From: Mesaphorura yosii
Taxonomy: Eukaryota > Arthropoda > Collembola > Poduromorpha > Tullbergiidae
Reading direction: 5' to 3'
DNA length: 64,000 nt
Assembly (NCBI GenBank): GCA_009869945.1
Contig: WIXG01000137.1
Span: 118,564 to 182,563, forward strand
Every line of letters begins with the position of its first letter. Position 1 is the stretch's first letter. The notes beneath the pieces were generated by a model. That model had not been told where the DNA came from. It made no database searches and was given only the letters and a program-made list of their open reading frames with translations. The translations under genes were made by a program, and so were the position numbers. Positions 12,501 to 23,530 of this stretch are shown piece after piece.

Positions 12501-13304
12501 TTATTGTTAAACTCATCCAGTAGTTGGATCGTACGCTGCTCGTCTACTGCCAGTGCCATCATTCCGCCATTCTCACATTGGGAAATCAATTCCGTTGCGG
12601 CTGTTGCTGTTTTGATTGCATCATGAAGTCGTGTGATTCCAGCAGAATGTGCAGCGATAAATTCACCCATACTCGCCCCTTAAAAAAAATCCATCAAAAT
12701 TTCAAATCAGGAAACCAATAATTTTTAATTTGTTGTTCAACTGACCAAGTACGACATCTGGTAGAATTCCCCAATACTCCCACAATTTTGTTAAAATGAA
12801 ATTTAACCGAAGGTGTGCATGAATTGAATCTGTTGGTGAATCCAATTTATGAGGCTCAACCCAAGCAATTTCTTCTAATGTTGAATATTGATCTTCTGTG
12901 TTTGAATCCTTGTAAGCAGCCAGAGCATACTCCTCCACAATGTCCACGTAATTCCTGAATACTGGTGATGTGTCGTTCAATTGTTGCCCCATCTTCGGAT
13001 ACAATGAGCCAAGACCAGAGAAAAGGAAACAAATCTTTGGTAGATTTGCCCCAACTATGCCACGTATCACATTTCCAGATTCCAAATTAGCCAACAGTTC
13101 CTCAAATGTTTTGCCAATCACAACTGCCCGATGTGAATGACGAACTTCCGGTGAAGTATTAATTGAAAACGCCACATCTGTTAAATCGAGTCCATCAGAT
13201 TGACACTTCTTCAAGTATCCCTTCAACTGGACCAACTTCCCTTCGACCTCAACGTCGGAGTCCGCAGACACGGCGAGCAGATGAGTTCCAATTCTGTCTT
13301 TCAT
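9528..13304 (-). CDS. PKS-like acyltransferase - ACP - thioester reductase protein without ketosynthase
   Basis: Exons (minus): 13304-12746, 12678-12500, 12398-12131, 12058-11508, 11424-10611, 10527-10202, 10139-9990, 9887-9528; 1068 residues. Residues 1-85 resemble the linker that normally follows a ketosynthase. The acyltransferase domain follows (about 90-400): FLFSGLGSLYPKMGQQL, nucleophile Ser189 in GASMGE, and His299 in ASPFHS. An acyl carrier domain (about 470-560) has the phosphopantetheine serine in ELGLSSLQ (Ser517). A Lys2/NAD-binding-4 type reductase (about 605-950) has TGITGNL (612-618), CLVRGK, VVNVDGTVRILEFA and the YMISK pair Tyr783/Lys787. A C-terminal region of about 120 residues ends the protein. 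Expected chemistry: load an acyl chain, hold it as a thioester, and release it with NADPH as aldehyde or alcohol. No ketosynthase exon is visible upstream, so chain building must occur elsewhere. The acceptor of exon 4 is the least certain join. Confidence 0.88.
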
Positions 13305-13988
13305 TATGCTTACTCAACACAAAGTGAAATGAAATGAGACAAAATGTAAGCCTGTCACATTTTATAATAAATTTTATTCTCTCTTTAATTACATCCTTGT
13401 ATCATGGAATGATTTCATTAAATTTTGCAAGATTAATAGAAACAAGTTTCGTCTCAACCTACTAGACAAAGGACTTTTTTGGCAGGTAAACAGGTCTGAA
13501 AACTGAACTTGGGAAATGCCACAAGCCTTTTTAACAAAAAAAACTTGACCAATATATCATGACGAAACTGGAACCAGTTTCTCAGCGCGTGTATGTCAAG
13601 GCCATGAGAAAAAACCCCACGACAGTTTCAAGTCGTCTTGGAGGAGCAACATTTGGAAAGATTCAACTATAGATTTCCATTTAAGAAATTTTTTATTTCT
13701 ATTTTTGTTGATGCACTCATATTCCGCCATTAAATCATTGAATTATTCCAACATGGATTCCATTGATTTAAATTCTTGTTTTGTTTTTACTGTTCTGATC
13801 GGCGCTCACATGAAAAAAAGTAAAGTAACACACCTCTTGTGCAGATCTAGACCAATTTTAATATTTAATTAGTTTTTTTTCTGTTTTTAATGTTTTTAAA
13901 TTTTAATATTCCATTCGGATTATATTAAGTTCCTGGTAGCATATTGCTAACATGCAATTAATTATGTGTTTATGTAATTATAATATAT
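13305..13988. other. intergenic DNA, probable promoter of the AT-ACP-reductase gene
   Basis: About 680 bases, AT-rich, with no supported gene. I looked here for a ketosynthase exon (minus strand, the active-site Cys motif of the DTACSSS type) and saw none. Confidence 0.5.
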
Positions 13989-15204
13989 TTAGTCTGTCAT
14001 ATTAGAAAATAGTCGTTGCATTTCTTCAGAATCAATTTTCTCTGCTAACACTTTGTTCCATTTATGTCGCTTACGCCCGAAAATCTTCAATTTCTCCAAC
14101 CAGTCTGCACGAATGTATGGTTTTGCCATGAACAACATAAACCGACTCAGTCGCTTCGGAACTGTACAGAAAAAGAACAAGAAAATCAAGTCAAGTACAG
14201 GTTAATAAATAAATGATTTCTGTTGTTTAATTTAAGTTTAATTAAAGTTACCATTGAGAAAATAAATCTCATGAACAAGTCCAGGGTAATTTGTTTTTAA
14301 AAGTTCGTAGCCTTCAGTAAAGATTGTGAGCAGTTTAGGAACGTATCGCCAAGCAAATTTCAAGTCTTCAATGTTTTCTGCCAACTCGGCAAGGGCACGA
14401 TAATGTGAAAAGTCCAAAATGAGGATGGCAGAACGGATTCGTTTCTGTGGGTCTTCTTCATAACGACCACCTAAATCCGAATCACATTCTTTGATTTTTA
14501 ATAGAATTCGTTCCAAGTACATTGTCCCTGCACGAATCACACTTTCTTTGTATTCGGCAAACACATCGGCGCCAGTACGGGCATCTTTAAAGTTGTCATT
14601 TAAATCTGGATTAAATTCTGGTTTAAACATCTCGATTTTTTCAAGTCCGTTTTTAATATCTTGAATGTTTTTGATTTCATTGAAGTCGACATCAATTTCT
14701 TCTCCAAATATCTCGTTCATGTTGTTAATTGTTGGGCAATGGACAAACACAGGGCGTCCTTGGCGGTCAACGCCAATTCGGTCGTCCATGTCACGCTCCC
14801 ATGCAAATTTATTGTTCAAAATAATCTCTTTGAGATGTCGCTTTTTTCGCCATTTCATAGTCTAAAAATAGAAATAGAACAAAAAAAAATCAGAATTAAA
14901 CTTGATGGTTGATTTATTAATTAAATTAGTTAAATTAATTACTTCTCTGTATCGTTGGACTGCTTTCAGTAACTTGAATCGTTTTTCTTCCAGCCAACTG
15001 AGTAGATACCCATCTGACAAGAAATATGGATGCTCCAACTCATCGTTCTCCAAAATTCTTCGCATCTAAATTCATACAAGTAACAATACTCAATTTACTC
15101 AATACTAACAGAAACTTCCCAGGATGACGTTTAAAATTAGTGATATTCGAACACCTAAAACTTACCTCCTCGATTTTAGCCATAATCTCCCGTTTGGCGG
15201 ACAT
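13989..15204 (-). CDS. CRAL-TRIO domain (SEC14-like) lipid-binding protein
   Basis: Exons (minus): 15204-15166, 15065-14943, 14861-14252, 14161-13989; 314 residues. The first 60 residues form the helical CRAL-TRIO-N segment (FLSDGYLLSWLEEKRFKLLK). The lipid-binding fold follows: DRIGVDRQGRPVFVH, AILILDFSHYRALAE, and NYPGLVHEIYFLNG with VPKRLSRFMLFMAKPYI, which are the core strands and gate region of SEC14-like proteins. These proteins carry or present hydrophobic ligands such as phosphoinositides, tocopherol, retinoids or squalene; the ligand cannot be read from sequence. There is no signal peptide or GOLD domain, so it is probably cytosolic. An unusual insertion of about 70 residues (roughly 80-150) is acidic and Asn-rich. 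The start is the ATG at 15204; the frame continues upstream without a better ATG. Its place beside the AT-ACP-reductase and monooxygenase genes suggests a lipid-carrier role. Confidence 0.88.
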
Positions 15205-15715
15205 CTTGCTTGATTTTGTTGAGGTTGTCCCAGTATATTTTGAGAAATTCAAATGCTCTAACTCCAACTGCGACCTTTCCTGCGAATCAAAAATGGCAAT
15301 TGCCGTTGAACTAATGAGACAAGAATTGCTATTGGGGGAGTTATAATTATTGGACTTGGGTCATATACTGAAGAGGGAATTCCAGAAAAAAGAAGGTTCA
15401 TTTCTTGTGCACCTTCAAGTGTAAAAACGAAACTTGTTTCAAGGCCTTTCCGCACGAGGAATCGTCGTGCTGGGGAAAAAGAACTTGCAAAGAAGTAGAA
15501 ACTTGTTTAATTACTTTATGTACTTCACCTTTTTAACACTAAACCAATGCAAATAAAGAGAAAGACGAGAATACTTTTATTATAATAAAGTATTTAATCA
15601 GCCATTGCTTCTGCGTGTATTATATTTATGATTCAGTTGATATCACTACAATTATTATTATTATATTTATAGTTTAGATTATTTGTATTATTTACTCAAA
15701 CATTGTTCGTCAACA
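15205..15715. other. divergent promoter region, CRAL-TRIO (-) and monooxygenase (+)
   Basis: About 510 bases separate the two start codons. A possible 5' UTR acceptor for the CRAL-TRIO gene (ttgattcgcag on the minus strand, near 15280) is present. No other coding sequence is seen. Confidence 0.45.
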
Positions 15716-17562
15716 ATGCGGACTCGTAAAGAAATTCACGGTACAAGAGTTGCCTCTGGTGCAACTCCGAAGATTTGCATAGTCGGTGCCGGGTAAGTTA
15801 AAAAAAATAACAAAAACATTTTTATCATGGTTTTTAGTTTCAAGTTAAAATGACAGGTTTGGTGGGCTATTGGCTGCAATTCAACTCAAAAGAAAACTTG
15901 GACTCACAACTTTCACGATCCTGGACAAAAATCATGACTTTGGTGGTGTTTGGCTGACAAGTAAATACCCGGGTATTAGCGCTGATCTACCCGCACACAT
16001 GTACTGCTACACATTCGAAATTAATTTCGGTTAGAATATTATTCAGTCATTCAGTTATTTAAAAAGAAACAAGTGTCAAATTCCAATTTCATAAAACAAA
16101 TTTATTGTGCAGATAGCAGCAAATGGTACCCAGATCGTCCTCAACAATGGCAATATTTTCGACGGTTGGCCCTCAAGTACAAACTGTATGAGAACACCCG
16201 ATTCGGTACGACAGTCTCCGCAATGACATGGAATGAGCGTAAGTGGATCGTCACAAGCTCAACAACAAGTGGAAATGCCTGTGAAATACATAACGAAGAA
16301 TACGACATAGTGATTGTGGCCAAAGGGCCATTTCACCAGATCAATTTCCCTGACCAATTTAAAGCATTCAAAGGACCAGTCATCCATTCAGCTAATTGGG
16401 ATGGTAACACTCCTCTAGAGAACAAAGTTGTTGGCGTCGTGGGAAGCAGCTCAACTGCCGTCCAAGTCATCCCAGCCATTGCGCCAATCGTCAAGAAACT
16501 CATCTGCTACCAGCGCTCAGCGCCATATGCCATGCCGAAATGCCAGATGCACATTCCAGCATGGCTCAACTTTCTCTTCCGCTGGATCCCGGGGCTAGTG
16601 TGGTTGGAATTGGCTCTCATTTGGCTCGTCGTGGAGTTATTCGCCATTTGTTGCACCTGCAGTCGAAATTGGATCAGCTCATGCGCGCGTTGGGTTTGCC
16701 TCCTCTGGCTGAAATGGAATATAAAAGACCCTGAGCTCAGAGAAGGACTGACACCGAAGTACAAGTTTGGTGTCCGAATTCCCATCATTTCGGACAAATT
16801 CTACAAATCAATGAGCTTCAAACACGTGCGGTTGGAGAAACGGGCGATTCAGAAGATTGAGGGAAATGCGATTGTCACTGAGGATGGGAACTCGGAAAAG
16901 ATGGACGTAAGAATGGAATAATTACATTTAACGATATTAATCTAAGATTAATTAGGCTTTAGATTAAGTGTAATGCTCTTCCTGACAGGTACTCATTCTA
17001 TGCACTGGTTACAAACTACAAGATTATTTTTCTCCAATGAAAGTGACTGGCACGGCGGGGCAAGATCTTATGAAACTGTGGAAACAGGGAAGACCAAAAA
17101 CTTATTATGGCACAACGTGCTCAGCTGCTCCAAATCTATTCATTTTATTAGGCCCGAATACGGTAATCAATTACTTATATATTAATACATTATATACATA
17201 TCTTAATACAAGTAATAATTTTTATAAATTCAATTCAGGTCCAATTTGGTGGTTTTGTATTTCCAATGGAATGTCAAATGAACATTGTCATCAATTTGAT
17301 CAAGTATATGATGAAAGTAGATGCAGCTGTGTTTCGTGTGAAGGAGGAGGCTGAGGAGGAATGTGTCAGTGAGCTTGAACAGCGACTGAGAAAGACAATG
17401 TGGGACGGGGCGAGTCATGAGGCGACTTGGAGTGTCAACGAACATGGTCATCACACAGTCATGTGGCCAGGCACAGCAACTTCATTCTGGTGGAAAACAA
17501 GAAAATTTGATGCCAATAAGTTTGAGTTTGAAACCAGGAATGCAGATTTAATGAATGTTTGA
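15716..17562 (+). CDS. Baeyer-Villiger-type flavin monooxygenase
   Basis: Exons 15716-15792, 15857-16029, 16113-16906, 16989-17162, 17239-17562; 513 residues. The FAD Rossmann motif PKICIVGAGFGG spans the first intron (residues about 22-33). FGGVWLTSKYPG and DLPAHMYCYTFEINF match the class B flavoprotein pattern GG(T/V)W..YPG..D.P.H.Y.(F/Y)(S/T)F. The fingerprint FxGxxxHxxxW(P/D) is present as FKGPVIHSANWD, starting at Phe169. The NADPH-binding stretch VVGVVGSSSTAVQ follows. LILCTGY near residue 352 is the late dinucleotide-domain motif. A hydrophobic stretch around residues 225-260 could be a membrane anchor. Such enzymes insert oxygen next to a carbonyl to make esters or lactones, using NADPH and O2. 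The family is common in bacteria and fungi and rare in animals, so an acquired gene is possible, but it carries four introns. AATAAA lies at 17798-17803. Confidence 0.9.
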
Positions 17563-19347
17563 TTTCAATTTCATTACTACATATTTAACCTCAAAGTTGT
17601 GTTGTTCAAAAGATGTTTATAAACTATAATTAAATTTTGTAAATTTAATTTCCCTTTTCATAATCCGCTAGAAAATGATGAAATTATAAATTTCAGTCCC
17701 ACAAATGTGCATGATTGGAGAATATTTCGCAATTCTTTTTTTTTATTAGGACTGAATTAAATATTTACTCTGCTCCATGATTACGCAATGTGAATTTAAT
17801 AAAATTAAACTGCGTGTTATACAATCATTTTACATTTCAATTCACTTGGGAAGGTTTTAAATTGTTGATTTAGCGTGATCAAAATTAATATAACAACAGT
17901 GATTTCTTAATTTTCATTTGTGAATACATTATGTAAGCTGTAGTCCACATGGCATTATCAAACTACTTTTTTTCTTTATAAAACAAGTTTTTTAAAGTGA
18001 TTTGGAATCTTCCTCTTTCTACATTCTTCTCTGGGAGTGAGATTGAAGGACAACCGGTGTTACTGAATTAAATTCTAGACTGACGCAAAACAGACGACAT
18101 ATTGACGCACATGAGAAGCCCCAGCAAAAAATAACTCCCCAGCAAGCAGTGCAGATTAAAATGAAACCAGGAGCCGGTATCACCGAACTTAGGTGACTTT
18201 GCAAAGCATCTGGGACAGAGTAGAAGTCTTGATTATGGGTCCTTAATATCTACTCTTTAATTGGAAGGAGGCTGTTTGAGTCCTGTGACCTCGTAAACGG
18301 TGATAGATAGGGAAAAAATTGCCCGCGTTATGCTTAATGCACTAGCCGATACCCTCGCTCGCGAGCTCGTACTATTGCCCTCACCATTCAACGTAACTCT
18401 CCCCCACCTCCTCCTAGATACCATACCCTCCTACCCAAGCCCTTGCCTGCCCTGTTCCCGTAACCATTGCGAAATGTAATTTACTAATATTCAAGGCAGA
18501 AAAAATTCTCTAAAGGATTTCATAACGTCCTGCTGCGTTTCGTGCACGATTTTCCTGATTTTGCAATTATAGAGAATTGCTCACATTGCGCATAAATCTG
18601 CAGCTAACAAAGATCTGAACAGTGTGGTAAAGTCTTGGATGTCTCCTGCTCCATTCTCGTGATTTTGCAAAAAAAATTCGAAATTTGCACATTTGCGGAT
18701 ATGCAAACTTTGAGTGACCTATAACCTTCTCCGTGACCTGAACACGACAATGAAATTGGTTTTGCCCTATCTACAACCCTTTTCGAGATCATAGAGGACA
18801 AACATTTTCGACCTCCCTCCGATTAAGATTTGCCAAAATTAACGTTGGAATCATGAACAAAAACTGAGCTTCATGGACGTCAGAGAGTCCTAACTAAGCG
18901 GTGCCTAATTAGTGAGAAAAGCAACTGCAGATTGTAAAGATAAAAAGAATCGATGAACACTGCCAGCCAACCAAATGAATTCTAATTTTCTGATAGCAAT
19001 CAACGTGAATGTGCAATGCAGCCATTTTATTAACGACAATGTAGATTCAAAAGGTGAATAATTTAAGGTAATAATATGTAACTTTCCACGGCTCCGATAA
19101 TTGATAATTTAATGATTTCATGATTCAAAAGTATTTTCATCAACCTGAAAGAACTAAAATAAAATTCTTTACTACAACAATATTTTTCAGTTTGAATCAG
19201 GAGTAAGTCTGCTGTTGAAGCAACTTGAGTGGAATGGAATTCCTGGAGGATGCAGTTTTGATCAATTTAGGTGACATTTATTTTGATGTCCATGTGCATG
19301 TCCATTGGAATTAATGAAATTATGGAATTGGAGTTGAAAAGTTTGAA
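17563..19347. other. intergenic DNA between monooxygenase and lipase
   Basis: About 1.8 kb without a supported gene. A C-rich stretch lies at about 18390-18470. Two loosely similar segments around GATTTTGCA occur near 18500-18600 and 18605-18710, possibly an old local duplication. Confidence 0.45.
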
Positions 19348-22040
19348 TCACTGTGTGTTTTGAAGGAATGCACTGTTATTCTTGTTCAAAATTCTTAGAG
19401 CTTTGGGGAAGTTTTTTAAGGGGTAATGATCGACAACAATTCTCCATCTGATTAAGATCGTATCAAACTCATTTCTCTCAGCCCATCGCCACACGTATTT
19501 GCATTCTGTAACTTCAGCCCTCTGTGATCTGTTGCCAAAACAAAAGTCAACAAAAGTGTAGGCAGAAATAAGGAAAATGCAAAATAACCTCAATTGTTTC
19601 GCTTAATTTCAGGAACTTTCAATTTTCAATTCTTTTACCTGGGAAGTTTTCGGATGAATAGAATGTTCCCTGGCGGATACATGTCTTTTAGGTTGAACTT
19701 GGACACGGCACAAGTCTTTGGAGTCGGTGGAGCATCACGTTTCGTCCCACTCCCATCCCCTGCTGGAGGAAAACAAGTTGACCACTCAGTCGTGTCCACC
19801 CTGTTTGTACTCAGGGTGTCAATCGACGGGCCGAAACACATTCGCTGCAACTTCGGGGTGAGACAACCAAGGTACCCTGCCAATAAAACTCTGTATTTGG
19901 GTACAGGGCATGCTTTGAGTTCTTCCTGCAACTCTTGCCATTTCCGCTCAAAACTTGGAATTCCAACCCTGACTAGGAAGTCATCATTATAGGACATGGC
20001 GATCACAAAATCTTTGGTGTATTCAGCTGCTTCGTAGCTGAGTAGTGAAGCTGATACAGAATACAAATAACATTTTGCATCAGGGTACTTTTGACGCCAA
20101 TGCATCGCGAGAAGCGTTGCGATTGCACCTCCAGCTGATTGTCCTAGAAATAATTAAATAATTTATTCTCAATTCTAGAGTTGCAATGCAGTTGGTTAAG
20201 CAACTACTATAAAATATTTACCTGTAAAAACGAGATTGTAACCAGGGTATTTGCACAACAATTGGTCGAGTATCTTCAGATTTTCCAGTTTTTCCTTAAC
20301 TTTCAAAGAGGCGATAAGGAATCCATGATGTACTTTGTATGTTTCAGGATACCCTGGCATCTGGACGGGCCACCCGGTCAAGTTGATCAGGTCATCGTCC
20401 AATGTCAAAGTCCCACGAATGCTTGTTACAATCGATTTGAAGGAATGGTCCACAGCGACATAAAATGGCATCACGTAAGGAGCGTTTTTGAATGTCGCGT
20501 AGACAATGTCTTCAAATGGAACGTTGATTGACGTCTTGATTGACGAGAGCCAACATCCACAGCAATTGTCATGTTCCGTTTCAACAACTGGACGGCGACA
20601 TCTGCAAGCATCGCATTATTATCATTAAATATTATCATTTCCATTATTTTCTAATCTAATGAGACCTGATAAGGTACATCTGCGACTTATAAATGGAGTT
20701 TACTTATATACTTACGGTAAACACCCGCAACAGATTGAGTTGCTCAGGAGCTTGGTCAACGGTCTCTTTTCTGTTAAGATTGTGTAGAGTGGGCCGTAAG
20801 GTGCGAGTCCAAATTGCATGTAATGGGATAAATGTTTCATTGATTTCCAGTTGTCTGATTCCTCCAATACAATTGTGGGTGAGATTGAAGTGTTCACTAT
20901 TATGCGCTCAGGCTCGCCTTTGTCCTTTGTGTGAAGTAGGAAGAGGCCGGCAGCCCAATCAGAGCCCACGAGATCTTCATCAAGCATTGTTGCGAATATA
21001 TCTGCCATCAAATAGAATTAATTTGAATACTATATAGTAGGGATCCAAAATAATGTAAATAACGTACATGCGGATTCTCGAATCGCGTTCATCACATGTT
21101 CTTCCACACGACACCACTGAAGATATAAGAACTTAAACCGTCTCTGCCATTTCTTCACGTATGCTGTTTTCGGAAGATTTATTTCCGGGTTAAACTCACT
21201 GAAGCTTAAATTCGGAGGTAAATGTGGGAATGGTCTGGATTTTGCGCCGTCCAGGTCGAACGAGAGCACCAATGCGATGAGTTGAAACGGGAAATGGAAG
21301 ATCCAATTGAACAAAACGAACCACAAAATAAAGGAAGTTGGAGCAGGTGTAAATATTTCATTAAACAGACCAACTGTTGCCCAAATAATCCAAGTCCAAT
21401 GAACAATCTCCACAACAACTCTAACAAGTACAATTTAAAGACAAATGAATAATCACATCACACACAATTCAAATTTAAAGGCATGTCTTGGCGAGTATTG
21501 CGATAGCCTACAAAGATAACAATGGGCAATTAAATCATGTTTCCTAAGATTAGTTAAAGGCGCAATATTATGTTACCTCGTATAAAGAATCAATGGTACG
21601 TTTTTTCTTTGACTGTCATCCATTATTGTCCCCCTTTTGCTGTGGAATAGAAGCAAAAGATTAATCAAAATGATCATCGTTAAGATGCTAAGGAATCCAT
21701 AGAAGAATCCATCATGTGACCATCTTTCGCCGTAGAAGTTAGTCAAGAAAATTGCTGTGCCAGGAATGAACCTAATAAAACCAGAACCAAAGACTAAAAT
21801 TAAGCAAGCAACAAAGTTAAATAAACGGAAGCTTGTTCTAAAGAATTGGATAGATGAAAGACGCCCAGTTTCATCTTCCATTTTCCATTGTACAATGTAC
21901 AGACGAGAATTTTCATACATTTGAATCTATTTTATTGAAACTTACCAGATGAATCTGATCAGACTGTCGACAAATGAAGGGATCACAAAATCATCAGAAC
22001 CAACATTCCATCTTCGACCGAAAGCAATTAACGGTGGCAT
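19348..22040 (-). CDS. diacylglycerol lipase alpha-like sn-1 lipase
   Basis: DAGL releases 2-acylglycerol signalling lipids from diacylglycerol at membranes. Exons (minus): 22040-21946, 21831-21577, 21420-21068, 21001-20716, 20601-20222, 20143-19639, 19528-19348; 684 residues. The start MPPLIAFGRRWNVGSDDFV matches the DAGL N-terminus. Four hydrophobic helices follow within about residues 25-180. A Cys-rich loop (ICCGCLP then CRRPVV and NCCGCW) precedes the lipase domain, which has FYVAVDH and IVTSIRGTLTLDD. The triad is visible: Ser459 in GQSAGG, Asp511 in NDDFLVRVG, and His659 in IVVDHYP. The serine motif differs from the usual GHSLGAG of DAGL but keeps GxSxG. The protein lacks the long regulatory tail of vertebrate DAGL alpha. 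The join between exons 1 and 2 is inferred from frame and hydrophobicity and is the weakest. Confidence 0.9.
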
Positions 22041-23530
22041 TATTTTATTAGTTTATTGAGTTCAGTATTGTGTTTTGCTTGTGTTTCATCAATGCAGTCA
22101 GTCAATTATAATTTCGTTTATTTAATTTCTACTGACTTCATTGGCAAAACGAACTTGTCAAATAAAATCTTGTTTAAACTCTGAACTAACACACACTACG
22201 AATAGTTACGAATAAACCCGAAAAATTAATTAATAAGGAAGTAATAAAATATTATTTTCGTGCAAATATTACAAATAAACCAAAGTGAATCTTCAAAAAT
22301 GTACAACACATTGGAATCCCAGCATGTGTGGATTTTCTCGATGTGATTTTTATAATTGCCCTTGGCACACTCTGAGAAACCAAAACCTGTTTCGTTTTTT
22401 GTACAGCACATCTACTCTTGTGGTGAATATCTTTAGTTTTTTAAGTTTTTTATGACATAAATGTTGGTTTTGTTGGTCTCTCTCTGGGCAAGGTGAAATC
22501 CTCTTTTTAAATTAACAGAGACTAAAAAAAACAAAGTTCTCTTTGGTGAGAAATTTCATATTCATTGGCTTTTAGTCAAAGTAAGTCATAATTCGTATTT
22601 TCTGGATTTATAATACACCCTTTGTAGTCTTTTCGTGCTCAATCGCACCGAACGGAAGCTCCGATTCTTCAGATACGCACCTCCAGCTGCTGTCTTGATG
22701 ATACGCGTGGATTCGCGAAGCTCGATGTTAAGATCATGCGGTTGGTCGGCATGAGCAACAATTTCATACAAATTTCGTACAAGTAAAAGTAAAAATTGTC
22801 ACGAGTACTTGAGATAAACGACGCCCCTTTCGCCTTGCCCCACTTGAATTGTCTCTTACGCCGCCGTGTTGCATTCCAGGCGAGGCCACCGTTGGCCTTG
22901 AATACCACACATCCCGGCTCGCATTTAGCACCAAAATAAGGCGGCTAATCGGGAAAGTAAGATTTGAACTGTGCGCTGCCATGTCGGCCTTTGGCGTGAA
23001 TTTGTCCGCTCAGCTATGTTGCCACGTACGGTCCGTTGTTGATGCGGAAGGCGGCAGCTCTGTCCGGTAGCCAGGTAAAATGGCGGGCAGCACGTCTCCA
23101 TTTCGACAGAGGCGTGAATTCCACCCTGGGCCTAGAATATCCAGTATTTGTCACACAGTGAACGCAACCACCATTATCCGCTGTTCCATGTTTTTGTTCC
23201 ACTCCAACTGAATCATTGTATACTTCGTCCTGATTCGCATCAAGGCCTGAAAATTAAAAATTTCGCAATAAAAAATCCCATCTAACGATTTTCCATTTCA
23301 ATCCAATTGCTTGGGCAAGTGTCCAGAAAAGTAGTATTCACCAGGATAGTGAAAGTGTTTCTTGTTAGTAGGAGTAGCTATTATAGCGACACGTTGCCAA
23401 ATTTCCTGAAACTCATAGTATAGACTAATTTGACTATGTTGAGTTCAGAAAAAGTGGTTACGAGTGTCGCAAACTCTTCAAAAAAGAGTTATGGCCATTT
23501 GAAGTTGGCCCCTTGACTCCACACCTTTCT
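22041..23530. other. repeat-bearing intergenic DNA
   Basis: No intact gene. Several short minus-strand frames at 22586-23200 look like decayed mobile-element text but match nothing I recognise. A tRNA-like element inside is listed separately. Confidence 0.4.
22949..23023 (-). repeat. tRNA-like sequence, probable SINE remnant
   Basis: On the minus strand TAGCTGAGCGG (23016-23006) fits the Pol III A box and AGTTCAAATCT (22970-22960) is close to the B box. Their spacing of 46 bases is that of a tRNA. The acceptor ends do not pair, so this is not a working tRNA; a tRNA-derived SINE or tRNA relic fits better. The boundaries are estimated from the box positions. Confidence 0.35.

Noticed and set aside
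9528-13304. Bacterial contamination as source of the AT-ACP-reductase
   Set aside because: Seven GT-AG introns and AT-rich flanks identical in character to neighbouring animal genes argue against it.
15204-15267. Longer N-terminus of the CRAL-TRIO protein starting at 15267
   Set aside because: That codon is TTG, not ATG; the ATG at 15204 is the first proper start in frame.
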